The notes below the pieces were generated by a model. The model was given only the letters and a program-made list of their open reading frames with translations, had not been told where the DNA came from and did no database searches. Below, in pieces: positions 17,091 to 26,337 of a stretch of DNA of 64,000 nucleotides; within the stretch, counting starts at the first letter, position 1; every line of letters starts with the position of its first letter. The stretch is from Thiohalobacter thiocyanaticus. GTDB taxonomy: Bacteria > Pseudomonadota > Gammaproteobacteria > Thiohalobacterales > Thiohalobacteraceae. The position numbers and the translations under genes are program-made. The stretch covers positions 1,240,001 to 1,304,000 of the forward strand of contig NZ_QZMU01000001.1 in NCBI RefSeq assembly GCF_003932505.1. The letters run 5' to 3'.

Positions 17091-17220
17091 GGAACCTCTG
17101 ATTAATTCGTCATTGCGAGGAGCGCAGCGACGCGGCAATCTTTAACCGACTGATTCTGCTTTATGAGATTGCTTCGCTACGCTCGCAATGACAGGAATGT
17201 TTGAATTAATCAGAGGTTCC
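17091..17220. mobile_element. MITE-like element with 18-bp terminal inverted repeats and TTAG duplication
   Basis: Ends are perfect inverted repeats: GGAACCTCTGATTAATTC at 17091-17108 and its complement at 17203-17220. TTAG occurs directly on both sides (17087-17090 and 17221-17224), as a 4-bp target duplication would. The interior is a GTCATTGCGAG-family palindrome. It carries no gene and would need a transposase in trans. The right-hand TTAG contains the TAA stop (read on the minus strand) of the adaptor gene, so the insertion landed exactly at that gene's end. Confidence 0.8.
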
Positions 17221-18402
17221 TTAGTAAGTCACCCGCACCCCGTCGCTGATCTGATCGTCGGGATGGCTGATCACCTGCTCGCCGGGCTCCAGCCCGGACA
17301 GGATCTGCGCGGTCAGGCCGGCGCGCTGGCCGACTTCGACCGGGGTCAGCTGCGCGCGGCCCGAGGCGATGCGGAACACACCCCAGCCGCCGTTGTGGCG
17401 GAACAGGGCGCTGGCGGGAATCTGCAGCACATCCTCGCCTTCCCAGACCCGGAAGCGCGCCTCCACCCGGTAGGCATCGCCCAGTCGCTGCCACTGCTCG
17501 GACGGTGAACGGAAATCGATGATCACCAGCACCCGCTGCTCTTCCACGCCCAGGGCCGAGATCTTGGTGAAACCGGCCGGCTCCACCACCCGTACCACGC
17601 CTTCCAGATCGGTTTCCCCGCCCCAGCGTTCGAGGCTTACCCGGGTGCCGGGCGCAATCTGCACCGCCTGAGTGGAGAGCAGTTCCACCACCACCTCGAG
17701 CCGGGCCGGATCGCCGAGTTCCAGCAGGGGCTCACCGGCCTGCACCGGGCCGGCACTCTCGCGCAGGCGTTTCAGGACCCGGCCGTCGATCGGGGCCGTC
17801 AGGGTGAAACTCTCCCCCGTCGGCGCGGCGTCATAACTGGCCAGGGCGGCCCGGGCCGTCTCCAGTTCGAACCGCGCCACCTCCACGCTGTGCTGCGCGG
17901 CTGCGTTCAGGGCCCGGCTGCGCACCGCCTCGGCCTCGGCCCGGTCCAGGGCATCGTCGGACAGGTCGCCGGCGCGGTGCAGGCGCCTGGCCCGCTCCAG
18001 CGCCTGGTCCGCCAGTGCGGCCTGGGCAGCGGCGCTGCGCTGTTCCTCGCGGGCGGCGGCCAGCGCCGCCTCGGTACCCTTCACCCCGGCCTCGGCCCGG
18101 GCGCGGCTGCGCGGATCCAGGGCATCGGCCCGGCGCGGTTCGATCACGGCCAGCGGCTGATCCGCCGCCACCGCATCGCCCGGCTCGAGCGTGATCCGGC
18201 GCAGGTAGCCGCTCACCGGCGCACTGATCAGATAGCGTTCACGGACCCGGGTGCGGCCCTCCTCCTCCACCGTCACGGTCAGGGGGCCGCGCGTGACGCC
18301 GGCCGGCTCCACCGGCACCGGCCGCGGCATGAAACCCCATACCAGTGCCGCAGCCAGCACCAGGCCGAGCAGCAGGATTCCGAGTCGGGCGTTCAACTTC
18401 AT
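17221..18402 (-). CDS. Periplasmic adaptor (HlyD/MacA-like) of an ABC exporter
   Basis: 393-residue membrane fusion protein: one N-terminal membrane anchor (LGILLLGLVLAAALVWGF), a biotinyl-lipoyl-like half (ISAPVSGYLRRITLEPGDAV), a long alpha-helical hairpin (about residues 100-185, Ala/Arg/Glu-rich) and the second lipoyl half (LTAPIDGRVLKRL), then beta-barrel and membrane-proximal domains. It bridges an inner-membrane ABC transporter to an outer-membrane channel. Downstream of the permease gene on the same strand (25-bp gap), so the order is ATPase, permease, adaptor. Start uncertain between ATGs at 18414 and 18402; neither has a strong ribosome site. Its stop codon abuts the MITE-like element. 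Confidence 0.85.
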   Translation of the reverse strand: MKLNARLGILLLGLVLAAALVWGFMPRPVPVEPAGVTRGPLTVTVEEEGRTRVRERYLISAPVSGYLRRITLEPGDAVAADQPLAVIEPRRADALDPRSRARAEAGVKGTEAALAAAREEQRSAAAQAALADQALERARRLHRAGDLSDDALDRAEAEAVRSRALNAAAQHSVEVARFELETARAALASYDAAPTGESFTLTAPIDGRVLKRLRESAGPVQAGEPLLELGDPARLEVVVELLSTQAVQIAPGTRVSLERWGGETDLEGVVRVVEPAGFTKISALGVEEQRVLVIIDFRSPSEQWQRLGDAYRVEARFRVWEGEDVLQIPASALFRHNGGWGVFRIASGRAQLTPVEVGQRAGLTAQILSGLEPGEQVISHPDDQISDGVRVTY

Positions 18403-18427
18403 AATGAGGTCCATTCTACACGTGGCG

Positions 18428-20797
18428 CTATTCGCGGGTCTTGAGCACAGCAACCAGATCCAGCCGCCCCAGCCGCCTCCAGATGAACAGTCCCGAGAAC
18501 AGGGTCGCGACCACGATCAGCGTCGCCCCCAGGGCCAGGTTGGCGGAAGTGAGTATCAGGGGCAGCCGGTACAGGTCACTCTCGAAGGCCTGCACCAGGA
18601 TGGCGACCAGGCCGACCCCGACCAGCATGCCGACCGGCACGGCCGCCAGCGCCAGCAGTGCCAGCTCGCCGAGCAGGATGTAGGCGATCTCACCGCGGGT
18701 GAAGCCCAGCACCCGCAGGCTGGCCAGTTCCCGTCCCCGTTCCGACAGGGCGATGCGGGCGCTGTTGTAGACCACGCCGAAGCCGATCGAGCCGGCCAGC
18801 AGGGTCGCCACCAGGTTATAGAAGAGCACGAACTCACCGATGGTGGCGTAGAAACTCTGAATGGCAGCGGCATTGGCCACCATGCTCAGCACCCGCGGCC
18901 GTTCGTGCAGGGCCGCATAAACGGCCTCCTCCCGACCGGGCTCGATCGCCAGATAGGCACCGGAGACGACGTTGCCCTCGTGCAGCAGTCGATTCAGCGC
19001 ATCGCGCTGCATGTAGGCCGAGACGCCCAGGAACTGCCGGGTGATGCCCAGCACCGGCACCTGAAGCACCTGGCGCCGGCCCTCCAGCATCTCCACCGTC
19101 AACAGCTCCCCGGGCTGTATGTGCAATATGTTGTTAGCCAGATGATCGGTCAGCACAATACCTTCCGGCGGCACCCGCACCGGCGCCAGGCTGCGATCCA
19201 GCGAACGGTGCAGCACACCGGCCGGCTCGATGCCATAGACACTGGAGCGGTATTCATGGTTGCGGTGGCGCAGTATCACCGGCACGTCGCGAAAGCCCTC
19301 CACGTGATCCACGCCGGGCAGGGCACGCAGTTCGTGCAGGGCGCGCCCGGAGGTGGGGTCGATGAAGGTCACCGCCAGGTCCTCGCGCGCGGCCTGGCGG
19401 AACTGCACGTCGACCATGAAATCGATGGCATCCTTCTGGTAGTTGCCCACCATCATCAGGCCGCCGGCGCAGGCGATGCCGAATACCGTGAGCAGCGATT
19501 TGAGCGGCCGGCGTTCGATGTGGCGCAGGATCATGCGGGTGGGCGCGCTGAACCAGCGTTGCAGGCCCAGGCGTTCCAGCAGGGTGGCCCGATAGGCCGT
19601 CGGCATCTCCGCCTGCATACCGGTGGCCGGCGCCAGGCGCGCGGCACGGGCGACGGAGAACAGGCTGCCGCTCACCGCGGCCAGGGCGCTGACCATCAGG
19701 GCGATCAGCACCACCTGCGGATTGAGCCGGTAGTGCAGGTAGGGGAAGCGGAAAGTGGTCTCCTGATACACCCCGGCCAGGCCCTGGCCGAACCAGGCGC
19801 CCAGCGCCGATCCGGCGAGCACGCCCAGGACGACCACCACCAGCACCAGCTTGACGAAGTGCCAGCCGATGGCCAGGTGCGAGTAACCGAAGGCCTTGAG
19901 GATGGCCACCTGTTCGCGTTGCAGGGCGATCAGGCGGCTGATGACCACATTGAGCATGAAGGCGGCCACACCGAGAAAAATGGTCGGGAAGATGGTCGCC
20001 GTGGTCTGGAGCTGCTTGAGTTCCTCGGACAGGAAACGGTTGGAGAACTGGTCGGCGCGACCGTAGGCGCCGGTACCCCCGAAGCGCGCCAGCTGCTGAT
20101 CCAGGCGGTCGATGACCTCCTGTTCGCGCGCGCCGCGCGCCAGGGTCAGAGTGAGGTTGTTGAAGGCGCCGTCCATGTCGTGGGCCGCGGCCAGGGCGGT
20201 GCGGCCCATCCACAGCACACCGTAGCGCTTGAAGTCGGGGAACATGGCGCCGGGCGCGATCTGATAGATGTACTCGGGCGAGACCGCCACGCCGACCACT
20301 TCCAGGCTGCGGCGCTTGCCGCTGATGATGGCCGCGACCCGGTCGCCCGGGCCCAGGCCGTGGGCCTCGGCGAAGGTATCCGACAGCACCACCTCGTCGC
20401 TGCTGTAGGGGGCGACCCGCCGGCCGCGCTTCATGTGCAGTCGGTTGAGCCCGGCCTCGCCGACATCCGGCAGTGACAGGATGCGGCCAGTGATGGGATC
20501 GTCGAAGCCGGCCACCTCCAGCCGGGCGCCGGCCACCACCCGCGTCTCCAGCCGCTCCACGCCGCGGATGGCGCGCAGGCGGTCGGCCACCGGCTCGGGA
20601 GCGCGCTCCAGGTACGCGAACACCTCGGCGAAGCGGTACTCGGCATAGAAGCGCTCGCGCGTCTCGACCAGCGAATCATAGGTCGACAGCGACATCACCA
20701 GGGTGGCCACCCCGCCCATGATCACTGCCACGATGGCCAGCACCTGACCGCGCAGGTGCCACAGGTCGCGCAGCAGCTTGCGGTTCAGCGCCCTCAA
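18428..20797 (-). CDS. ABC transporter permease, FtsX/MacB family (duplicated core)
   Basis: About 789 residues with two FtsX-type modules. An N-terminal helix ([20 protein letters not shown]) is followed by a periplasmic domain, three helices around residues 250-400, a second anchor ([19 protein letters not shown]), a second periplasmic domain and three final helices ending [19 protein letters not shown]. This architecture is that of exporters of lipids, lipoproteins or peptides acting with a MacA-like adaptor. I use TTG at 20797, just after the ATPase stop; an in-frame ATG at 20863 would overlap the ATPase by 56 bp. Substrate unknown. Confidence 0.82.
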   Translation of the reverse strand: MRALNRKLLRDLWHLRGQVLAIVAVIMGGVATLVMSLSTYDSLVETRERFYAEYRFAEVFAYLERAPEPVADRLRAIRGVERLETRVVAGARLEVAGFDDPITGRILSLPDVGEAGLNRLHMKRGRRVAPYSSDEVVLSDTFAEAHGLGPGDRVAAIISGKRRSLEVVGVAVSPEYIYQIAPGAMFPDFKRYGVLWMGRTALAAAHDMDGAFNNLTLTLARGAREQEVIDRLDQQLARFGGTGAYGRADQFSNRFLSEELKQLQTTATIFPTIFLGVAAFMLNVVISRLIALQREQVAILKAFGYSHLAIGWHFVKLVLVVVVLGVLAGSALGAWFGQGLAGVYQETTFRFPYLHYRLNPQVVLIALMVSALAAVSGSLFSVARAARLAPATGMQAEMPTAYRATLLERLGLQRWFSAPTRMILRHIERRPLKSLLTVFGIACAGGLMMVGNYQKDAIDFMVDVQFRQAAREDLAVTFIDPTSGRALHELRALPGVDHVEGFRDVPVILRHRNHEYRSSVYGIEPAGVLHRSLDRSLAPVRVPPEGIVLTDHLANNILHIQPGELLTVEMLEGRRQVLQVPVLGITRQFLGVSAYMQRDALNRLLHEGNVVSGAYLAIEPGREEAVYAALHERPRVLSMVANAAAIQSFYATIGEFVLFYNLVATLLAGSIGFGVVYNSARIALSERGRELASLRVLGFTRGEIAYILLGELALLALAAVPVGMLVGVGLVAILVQAFESDLYRLPLILTSANLALGATLIVVATLFSGLFIWRRLGRLDLVAVLKTRE

Positions 20798-20807
20798 CCC
20801 GGCGCCC

Positions 20808-21530
20808 TCACCAGGACAGCTCCCGGGCCGGGGTCTTGTCACTGTTGCTCCGGATCTCGGCAATGCTGCCGTCGGAGAGCCGGATCACCCGGTCGGCCAT
20901 AGCGGCGATGCCGGCGTTGTGGGTGATCAGTACCGTCAGGGTGCCCAGTTCGCGGTTGACCTGCTCCAGCACCTCCAGCACCCGCACCCCGGTGGTCGAA
21001 TCCAGCGCACCGGTCGGCTCGTCACACAGCAGCACCGCCGGGTTCTTGGCCACGGCCCGGGCGATCGCCACCCGCTGCTGCTCGCCGCCGGAGAGCTGGG
21101 CGGGGAAGTGATCCAGCCGGTTGCCCAGGCCCACCAGCTCCAGCGCCGCCTCCGGGGTCATGGGCGCGGTGGCGATCTCGGTCACGGCCGCGACGTTCTC
21201 ACGCGCGGTCAGGCTGGGGATCAGGTTGTAGAACTGGAACACGAACCCGACATGCTCGCGCCGGAACCGGGTCAGCTCGGACTCGTCCGCCCCGCTGAGT
21301 TCGTGATCCAGGTAACTCACCCGGCCGCGGGTCGGCACGTCCAGTCCGCCGAGGATGTTGAGCAGGGTGGACTTGCCGCTGCCCGACGGACCCAGCAGCA
21401 CGATCAGCTCCCCGGCATACAGCTCCAGATCGATACCGCGCAGCGCCTGCACCTCGACCTCGCCCATGCGGTAGGTCTTGGTCAGACCCAGGGCAGTGAA
21501 CACCGGCTGCGCATCGGTAGAGGAAGTCAT
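20808..21530 (-). CDS. ABC transporter ATPase, MacB/LolD family
   Basis: 240-residue ATPase: Walker [14 protein letters not shown]-loop [18 protein letters not shown], signature [14 protein letters not shown], Walker [13 protein letters not shown] and H-loop LITHN. It powers the adjoining FtsX-type permease. First gene of the three-gene exporter operon; about 325 bp of repeat-rich DNA separates it from the RND pump. Confidence 0.92.
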   Translation of the reverse strand: MTSSTDAQPVFTALGLTKTYRMGEVEVQALRGIDLELYAGELIVLLGPSGSGKSTLLNILGGLDVPTRGRVSYLDHELSGADESELTRFRREHVGFVFQFYNLIPSLTARENVAAVTEIATAPMTPEAALELVGLGNRLDHFPAQLSGGEQQRVAIARAVAKNPAVLLCDEPTGALDSTTGVRVLEVLEQVNRELGTLTVLITHNAGIAAMADRVIRLSDGSIAEIRSNSDKTPARELSW

Positions 21531-21648
21531 CGTCAGGATGATGCCACGCGGCCTCGCGGCGGGGAATTGCGCGGCGTCAAGAACGAATGGATCGGTCCGA
21601 CCGGTGCCTGATCGGATTCAACGTGACGCCCGCCGCCGCCCCAGCTGC

Positions 21649-21727
21649 GTAGGTCGGGTTAGCCCGCAGGGCGTAACCCGACGTAGGCCACCACTGTGTC
21701 GGGTTACGCTGCGCCAACCCGACCTAC
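21649..21727. repeat. Palindromic repeat, GTAGGTCGGGTTAG family
   Basis: GTAGGTCGGGTTAGCCC at the left pairs with GCCAACCCGACCTAC at the right; internal GCGTAACCCGAC and GTCGGGTTACGC also pair. A second copy is at 28177-28254. In both places it lies beside a GTCATTCCCGCGAAGG repeat. No coding content. Confidence 0.85.
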
Positions 21728-21742
21728 TCACCTGCAGTCCAT

Positions 21743-21822
21743 CCGTCATTCCCGCGAAGGCGGGAATCCAGAGTCGGCAGAATTAATGAACGTTGGATCC
21801 CCGCCTTCGCGGGAATGACGGG
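21743..21822. repeat. Palindromic repeat, GTCATTCCCGCGAAGGCGGG family
   Basis: CCGTCATTCCCGCGAAGGCG at the left, complement at the right end, with a short inner hairpin in each arm (CCCGCGAAGGCGGG). The 21531-21855 gap holds this and the preceding repeat and no gene. Second copy at 28094-28164. Confidence 0.88.
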
Positions 21823-21855
21823 GTTGTACTAAGCGCTATTTGTTCCTCACCCCAT

Positions 21856-24800
21856 TCAGCCGGCTGGGCGATGCCTGCCCAGCACCGTGACCGTCAGCGC
21901 CGGCAGGAAGGTCAGGGTCACCAGGGCCGTGCCCAGCAGCCCGAACAGCACGATCAACCCCACCCCGCGGTACAGCTCGGTGCCCTCGCCCGGCAGCAGC
22001 ACCAGCGGCGCCAGGCCGCCCAGGGTGGTGAGGGTGGACATGGCGATCGGCCGCAGCCGGGTCTCGACCGCATGGCGCACCGCCGCCTGCGCCGCCATCC
22101 CTGCGTCGCGAACATTGGTCATGGCCTGGTGCACGATCAGGATGGGGTTGTTGACCACCGTGCCCATCAGGATCAGGAAGCCCAGCATGGTGATCATGTC
22201 GAAGGGTTGATGGAAACCGCCCAGGCCGGCCCATTCGGCCAGCGCACCCGCGGCGTTGAACAGCCACAGCCCGATAATTCCGCCGGCCACGCCCAGCGGG
22301 ATGGTGAGCATGATCAGCAGCGGATAGCCCCAGTGGGTGAAGATGGCCACCAGCAGCAGGTAGATGATGGCCAGGGCCACGACATAATTGCCGAACAGGG
22401 CCTCGCGCGTGGCCTGCAACTGATCGCTGGCCCCGGAGATGTCCACGCCGACGCTGGCGGGGATCGCCCCGCTCTGGCGCATATGCCCGACCACTTCATC
22501 GCGCACGATGCCCACGCCGGTCTCCAGCGCCACGCCGCTTGGAGGGATGATGTTCAGCGTCACCGTGCGCCGGCCGTCGAGGCGACGGATGGTGCTGGTG
22601 TCGACCGTCTCCTCGATCCGGGCGAGCGAGGCCAGCGGCACCTGCGCCCCGCTGGGGGTATGGATGGGCAGCTGCGAGAGCCGGTCCAGATCGGCGCCGG
22701 TACCGACCTCACTGTAGAGATAGATATCGATCTTGTCGTCGTCCAGGAAGAACTCGTCGACGAAGGCGCCGTCGGTCAGGGCCGCGACCGTGAAGCCCAC
22801 GTCGCCGGCCTCCATGCCCACCTCGGCGACCCGGTCCCAGTCGGGGCGGATCTCCACCAGCGGCTGCGACAGCGACAGGGTCGGCGGGTTGGCCTGGATG
22901 CGCGGCCGGTCGAAGACCTCCTCGGCCCGGCGGTAGGCGGCCGTGGCCACTTCATAAATGGCGGCCAGGTCGGGACCGGAGATGTCCAGGTTCACACTGC
23001 GGGTGCCGCCGTCGTTGCTGGTGATGATGGAACCGCGGGTGGCGAAGGCGCGCATGCCCGGGTATTCCTCGTACTTGCGCACAATGGCGTCCATCAGCGG
23101 CTCGATGTGCGCCGGATCCTTGGGCTGGGCGATGATGCGGATGCGCTGCGGCTCGATGCCCATATTGATGTAGGCAAAGGCCGGCACCTCGGTTTCACCG
23201 CGCTCGAACTGCTCGGGCGCGTGTTCGAGGTAGGGGAGCAGATAAGCCTCCAGTTCGCGGCCGATGGCCGCCATGGTCTGCAGGTTGTACCCGGGCGGGG
23301 CATGCATGGAAGCGAACACCTTGGGCTCCTCGCCCTCGGGCAGGTACTCGGCCGGCGGGGTGAGCCAGACGATGGCCGCCAGGCTGGCCGCGGCCACGCC
23401 GGCGATCACGCCGAGGCGGCGCGGCCGGCTGTCGATCAGGGCGTTGATGCCGGCCAGCACCCGGCGGCGCAGGCCGCCGTCCGCGGCCGCGCCGCCGAGG
23501 GCATCGGAGCGGAACCGCAGCCGTGCCGAGGCGGTGGGCACAACCGTGATGGCCACCAGCATGGACACCAGGATGGAAGCCGACACGGCGATGGCAATGT
23601 CCGAGTACAGCTGCCCGGCCTCCTCGCGGATGAACACGATGGGCACGAACACCAGCACCGTGGTCAGGGTCGAGGCCAGCACCGCCGGCCACACCTGGCG
23701 CACCCCCTCCACCGCGGCCCGGAAGCGCTCCAGCCCGCGCCGGCGCGCCAGCTCGATGGACTCCAGCACCACGATGGTGTTGTCCAGGGTCATGCCGATG
23801 GCGAAGGCCACGCCGGCCAGGGATATGACATTGACTGTGCGGCCGGTGAGAAGCAGCCCGATGAAGGCGGCGATGGTGCAGATAGGAATACCCATCACCC
23901 CGACCAGAGTGGCCCGGCCCGAGCGCAGGAACAGGAACATGATGAGACTGGCCAGCACCGCGCCGATGGCCAGGTTCTTCCAGACATTGAACACCGAGGC
24001 CTCGACATAGCCGACGTCGTCGGCGATCAGGCGCATGAACATGCCGCGGGGATTGAGCACCTGGGCGTTGATGGCCTCCACCTCCCGCATCATCGCCCGC
24101 TTGATGTCGATGACGTTGGAGCCGGTCTGGCGCCGCACCGACAGACCGATCACCGGCTTGCCGTCGGTGAAGGACAACTCGCTCAATTCCGAGTGATCCA
24201 GCCTGAGTTCGGCCACGTCGCCCAGCCGGATGACGGAGTCGCCGCGGCGCTCGAGTACCAGGGCGCGCAGGTCGTCCAGGTCGTCGAAGCGGCCGATGGT
24301 GCGCAGCAGGTAGCGGCGCTTGCCGGATTCGACCTCGCCGCCGGAGACGTCGCGGTTGCGTGTCTGCACCGCCGCGCGCACATCCGCCAGGGTCAGGCGG
24401 TGCTGGGCCAGGCGGGCCGGGTCGAGCAGGATCTGCACCTGGCGCTCGGCGCCGCCGCCCACCCGCACCTCGGACACCCCGGGCACGCTCTCCATGCGGG
24501 TGCGCACATGGTCCTCGAGAAAGTCCTTTACCAGGTCCATATCCAGGCCGCGCGGATTACCCGGCAGGGGCGCGACCCGGAAATACATGAAGGAATTGGA
24601 GGAGAAGGAGGTGGCGTATATGCGCGGCTCGTCCACATTGAGCGGGTACTCGGGCACCTGGCTGAGCGCGTTGTTGACCCGGATCAGGGTCTCATTGAGA
24701 TCGACGCCGAAGGGAAACTCCAGCTCGACGCGGGCGCGGCCGAAGGAGGCCTCGGCGGTGATCTCACTCAGGGAGGGAATGGTACGCAGGTACTCCTCCT

Positions 24801-24993
24801 GCTCGATCAGGATCTCCTTTTCCACATCCTGCGGCGTCGCGCCCGGCCAGGTGGTGACCACGGTGACGGTGCGCACCTCCAGGTCGGGGATCATCTGCAC
24901 CGGGATGCGCAGGGCGGCGACCACCCCCAGCACCGAGATGATCAGCACCACCACCGTCATCAGGGTACCGCGTTTGACGATGGCCTCGAACAT
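21856..24993 (-). CDS. RND efflux transporter permease subunit
   Basis: 1045-residue inner-membrane RND pump of the AcrB/HAE type: first helix (MTVVVLIISVLGVVAALRI), two large periplasmic loops and two sets of membrane helices. It should export drugs, metabolites or other small molecules using the proton gradient with the adaptor encoded just upstream (5-bp gap). Odd: the proton-relay positions differ from AcrB. The helix-4 pair D-D is D-N here (GMTLDNTIVVLES), and the helix-10 lysine is Asn (GTVVNNPILIVH). It therefore belongs to a divergent RND branch whose coupling residues are not canonical. No outer-membrane channel gene is adjacent. Confidence 0.9.
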   Translation of the reverse strand: MFEAIVKRGTLMTVVVLIISVLGVVAALRIPVQMIPDLEVRTVTVVTTWPGATPQDVEKEILIEQEEYLRTIPSLSEITAEASFGRARVELEFPFGVDLNETLIRVNNALSQVPEYPLNVDEPRIYATSFSSNSFMYFRVAPLPGNPRGLDMDLVKDFLEDHVRTRMESVPGVSEVRVGGGAERQVQILLDPARLAQHRLTLADVRAAVQTRNRDVSGGEVESGKRRYLLRTIGRFDDLDDLRALVLERRGDSVIRLGDVAELRLDHSELSELSFTDGKPVIGLSVRRQTGSNVIDIKRAMMREVEAINAQVLNPRGMFMRLIADDVGYVEASVFNVWKNLAIGAVLASLIMFLFLRSGRATLVGVMGIPICTIAAFIGLLLTGRTVNVISLAGVAFAIGMTLDNTIVVLESIELARRRGLERFRAAVEGVRQVWPAVLASTLTTVLVFVPIVFIREEAGQLYSDIAIAVSASILVSMLVAITVVPTASARLRFRSDALGGAAADGGLRRRVLAGINALIDSRPRRLGVIAGVAAASLAAIVWLTPPAEYLPEGEEPKVFASMHAPPGYNLQTMAAIGRELEAYLLPYLEHAPEQFERGETEVPAFAYINMGIEPQRIRIIAQPKDPAHIEPLMDAIVRKYEEYPGMRAFATRGSIITSNDGGTRSVNLDISGPDLAAIYEVATAAYRRAEEVFDRPRIQANPPTLSLSQPLVEIRPDWDRVAEVGMEAGDVGFTVAALTDGAFVDEFFLDDDKIDIYLYSEVGTGADLDRLSQLPIHTPSGAQVPLASLARIEETVDTSTIRRLDGRRTVTLNIIPPSGVALETGVGIVRDEVVGHMRQSGAIPASVGVDISGASDQLQATREALFGNYVVALAIIYLLLVAIFTHWGYPLLIMLTIPLGVAGGIIGLWLFNAAGALAEWAGLGGFHQPFDMITMLGFLILMGTVVNNPILIVHQAMTNVRDAGMAAQAAVRHAVETRLRPIAMSTLTTLGGLAPLVLLPGEGTELYRGVGLIVLFGLLGTALVTLTFLPALTVTVLGRHRPAG

Positions 24994-24998
24994 CGGGC

Positions 24999-26084
24999 TC
25001 AGTCGCTGTCGGCCAGGCGCACGCGCTGGCCCGGCTGCAAGGATTCGTTGCCGGCGGTCACCACCTGCATGCCGGCCTCCAGGCCCGAACGGATCTCGAC
25101 CCGGCCATCGAAGGCCAGGCCGATCTCCACCTGATGTTCGTTCACTGTCGCGGTACCGTCCTCGCCCGCACCCTCAACCACCCAGACGCCGACCCGGCCG
25201 TCCGGGTAGCGCAGCAGGGCGTCGCGCGGCACCACCAGACCACGCCGGCCGGTGCCGAGCTGCAGCTCGGCGTGGGCGGACATGCCCGGCGTCAGCCTGA
25301 GTTCGGGATCATCCAGATAGGCCCGCAGCAGGAAGGTCCGGGCACCGGGATCATTGACCGGCACCACAGCGCCGATCCGCGCCTCGAACCGCCGACCCGG
25401 CACGGCCTCCAGCTCGACCTCCAGCCGGGTCTGCTCATCGATGCGCGGGAAGTGGCGCTGCGGCACCCGGAAATCCAGCCGCAGGCCCTCGACGGCGATC
25501 AGCTCGACCACGGCCATGCCGGGCTCGACCCACTCGCCCGCCTCGGTCAGCTTGCGGTTGATCACGCCGTTGAAAGGGGCATTGAGCACATGCCGGCGCA
25601 GCCGGGCTTCCCGGCGCTGCTCCTCGGCGGCCAGGCGTTCCACCGCTGCCTGCTGAACCTCGACCTGCGCCTCGAGCGAACGCACCTCGGTCTCGGGAAA
25701 GGACTGGCGGGCACGCAGCTGCCGCGCCTCCTCCAGCCGGCGGCGCACGTCGGCCAGTTCGGCCCGGGCCTGGCGGGTGGCGGCACGCGACGCGGCCAGC
25801 GACAGGCGTTCCAGCTCGCGATCCAGCCGCACCAGCGGATCGCCGGCCTCGACCCGGTCGCCGACATCGACGTTGATCGCCTCCACCAGACCGCCGACCG
25901 AGGTCGAGACCTGCGCCACCCGCGGCGAGGTCAGGGTGCCGGTCAGGGGCACGGCCTCGACAATGGGCGCAGTCTCCACCCGGTCGACAGCCACCCGGGT
26001 CAACCGCGACTCGGCCGCGGCGATACCGGCGCTCAGCAGCAGCCAGGGCAACAGACAGAGCAGGCGTAATGACTTCGAATGCAT
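24999..26084 (-). CDS. RND efflux periplasmic adaptor subunit
   Basis: 361-residue HlyD-type adaptor. Signal peptide (LRLLCLLPWLLLSAGIAAAE), lipoyl half-motif (VSTSVGGLVEAINVDVGDRV), alpha-hairpin (about residues 85-165), second lipoyl half (LNAPFNGVINRKLTEAGEWV) and beta-barrel domain. It forms the bridge for the RND permease encoded 5 bp downstream. ATG at 26084 chosen: AAGGAT precedes it and it opens the signal peptide; the frame is open further upstream. Confidence 0.9.
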   Translation of the reverse strand: MHSKSLRLLCLLPWLLLSAGIAAAESRLTRVAVDRVETAPIVEAVPLTGTLTSPRVAQVSTSVGGLVEAINVDVGDRVEAGDPLVRLDRELERLSLAASRAATRQARAELADVRRRLEEARQLRARQSFPETEVRSLEAQVEVQQAAVERLAAEEQRREARLRRHVLNAPFNGVINRKLTEAGEWVEPGMAVVELIAVEGLRLDFRVPQRHFPRIDEQTRLEVELEAVPGRRFEARIGAVVPVNDPGARTFLLRAYLDDPELRLTPGMSAHAELQLGTGRRGLVVPRDALLRYPDGRVGVWVVEGAGEDGTATVNEHQVEIGLAFDGRVEIRSGLEAGMQVVTAGNESLQPGQRVRLADSD

Positions 26085-26337
26085 GCGGATCCTTGTACGG
26101 CCGGCGGGATGGAATTGCACTGCCTGTCGGCAGCATACGAGAGGCCGGGGCCGTCCTACAAGGCGCATCGGGTAACTTTTCTGTCACCTCTTCGCTGCCG
26201 TCCGTCACTGGCCCTGCCGGCTCCAGTGACGCTAAGATGGTGTGTATGGGAAGCAAATGCCCCTTCACCCTCATCCAGGCCTCCGGGGCCTGCGGCTGAC
26301 AGCCGCATACCCCGGACAAGCAGGACAACCAGGCCCC

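Noticed and set aside
21793..25134. Plus-strand open frame of about 1100 codons
   Set aside because: It is the antisense of the RND permease gene; composition is His/Gln/Gly/Asp-rich with no domain, as is usual for antisense frames in GC-rich DNA.
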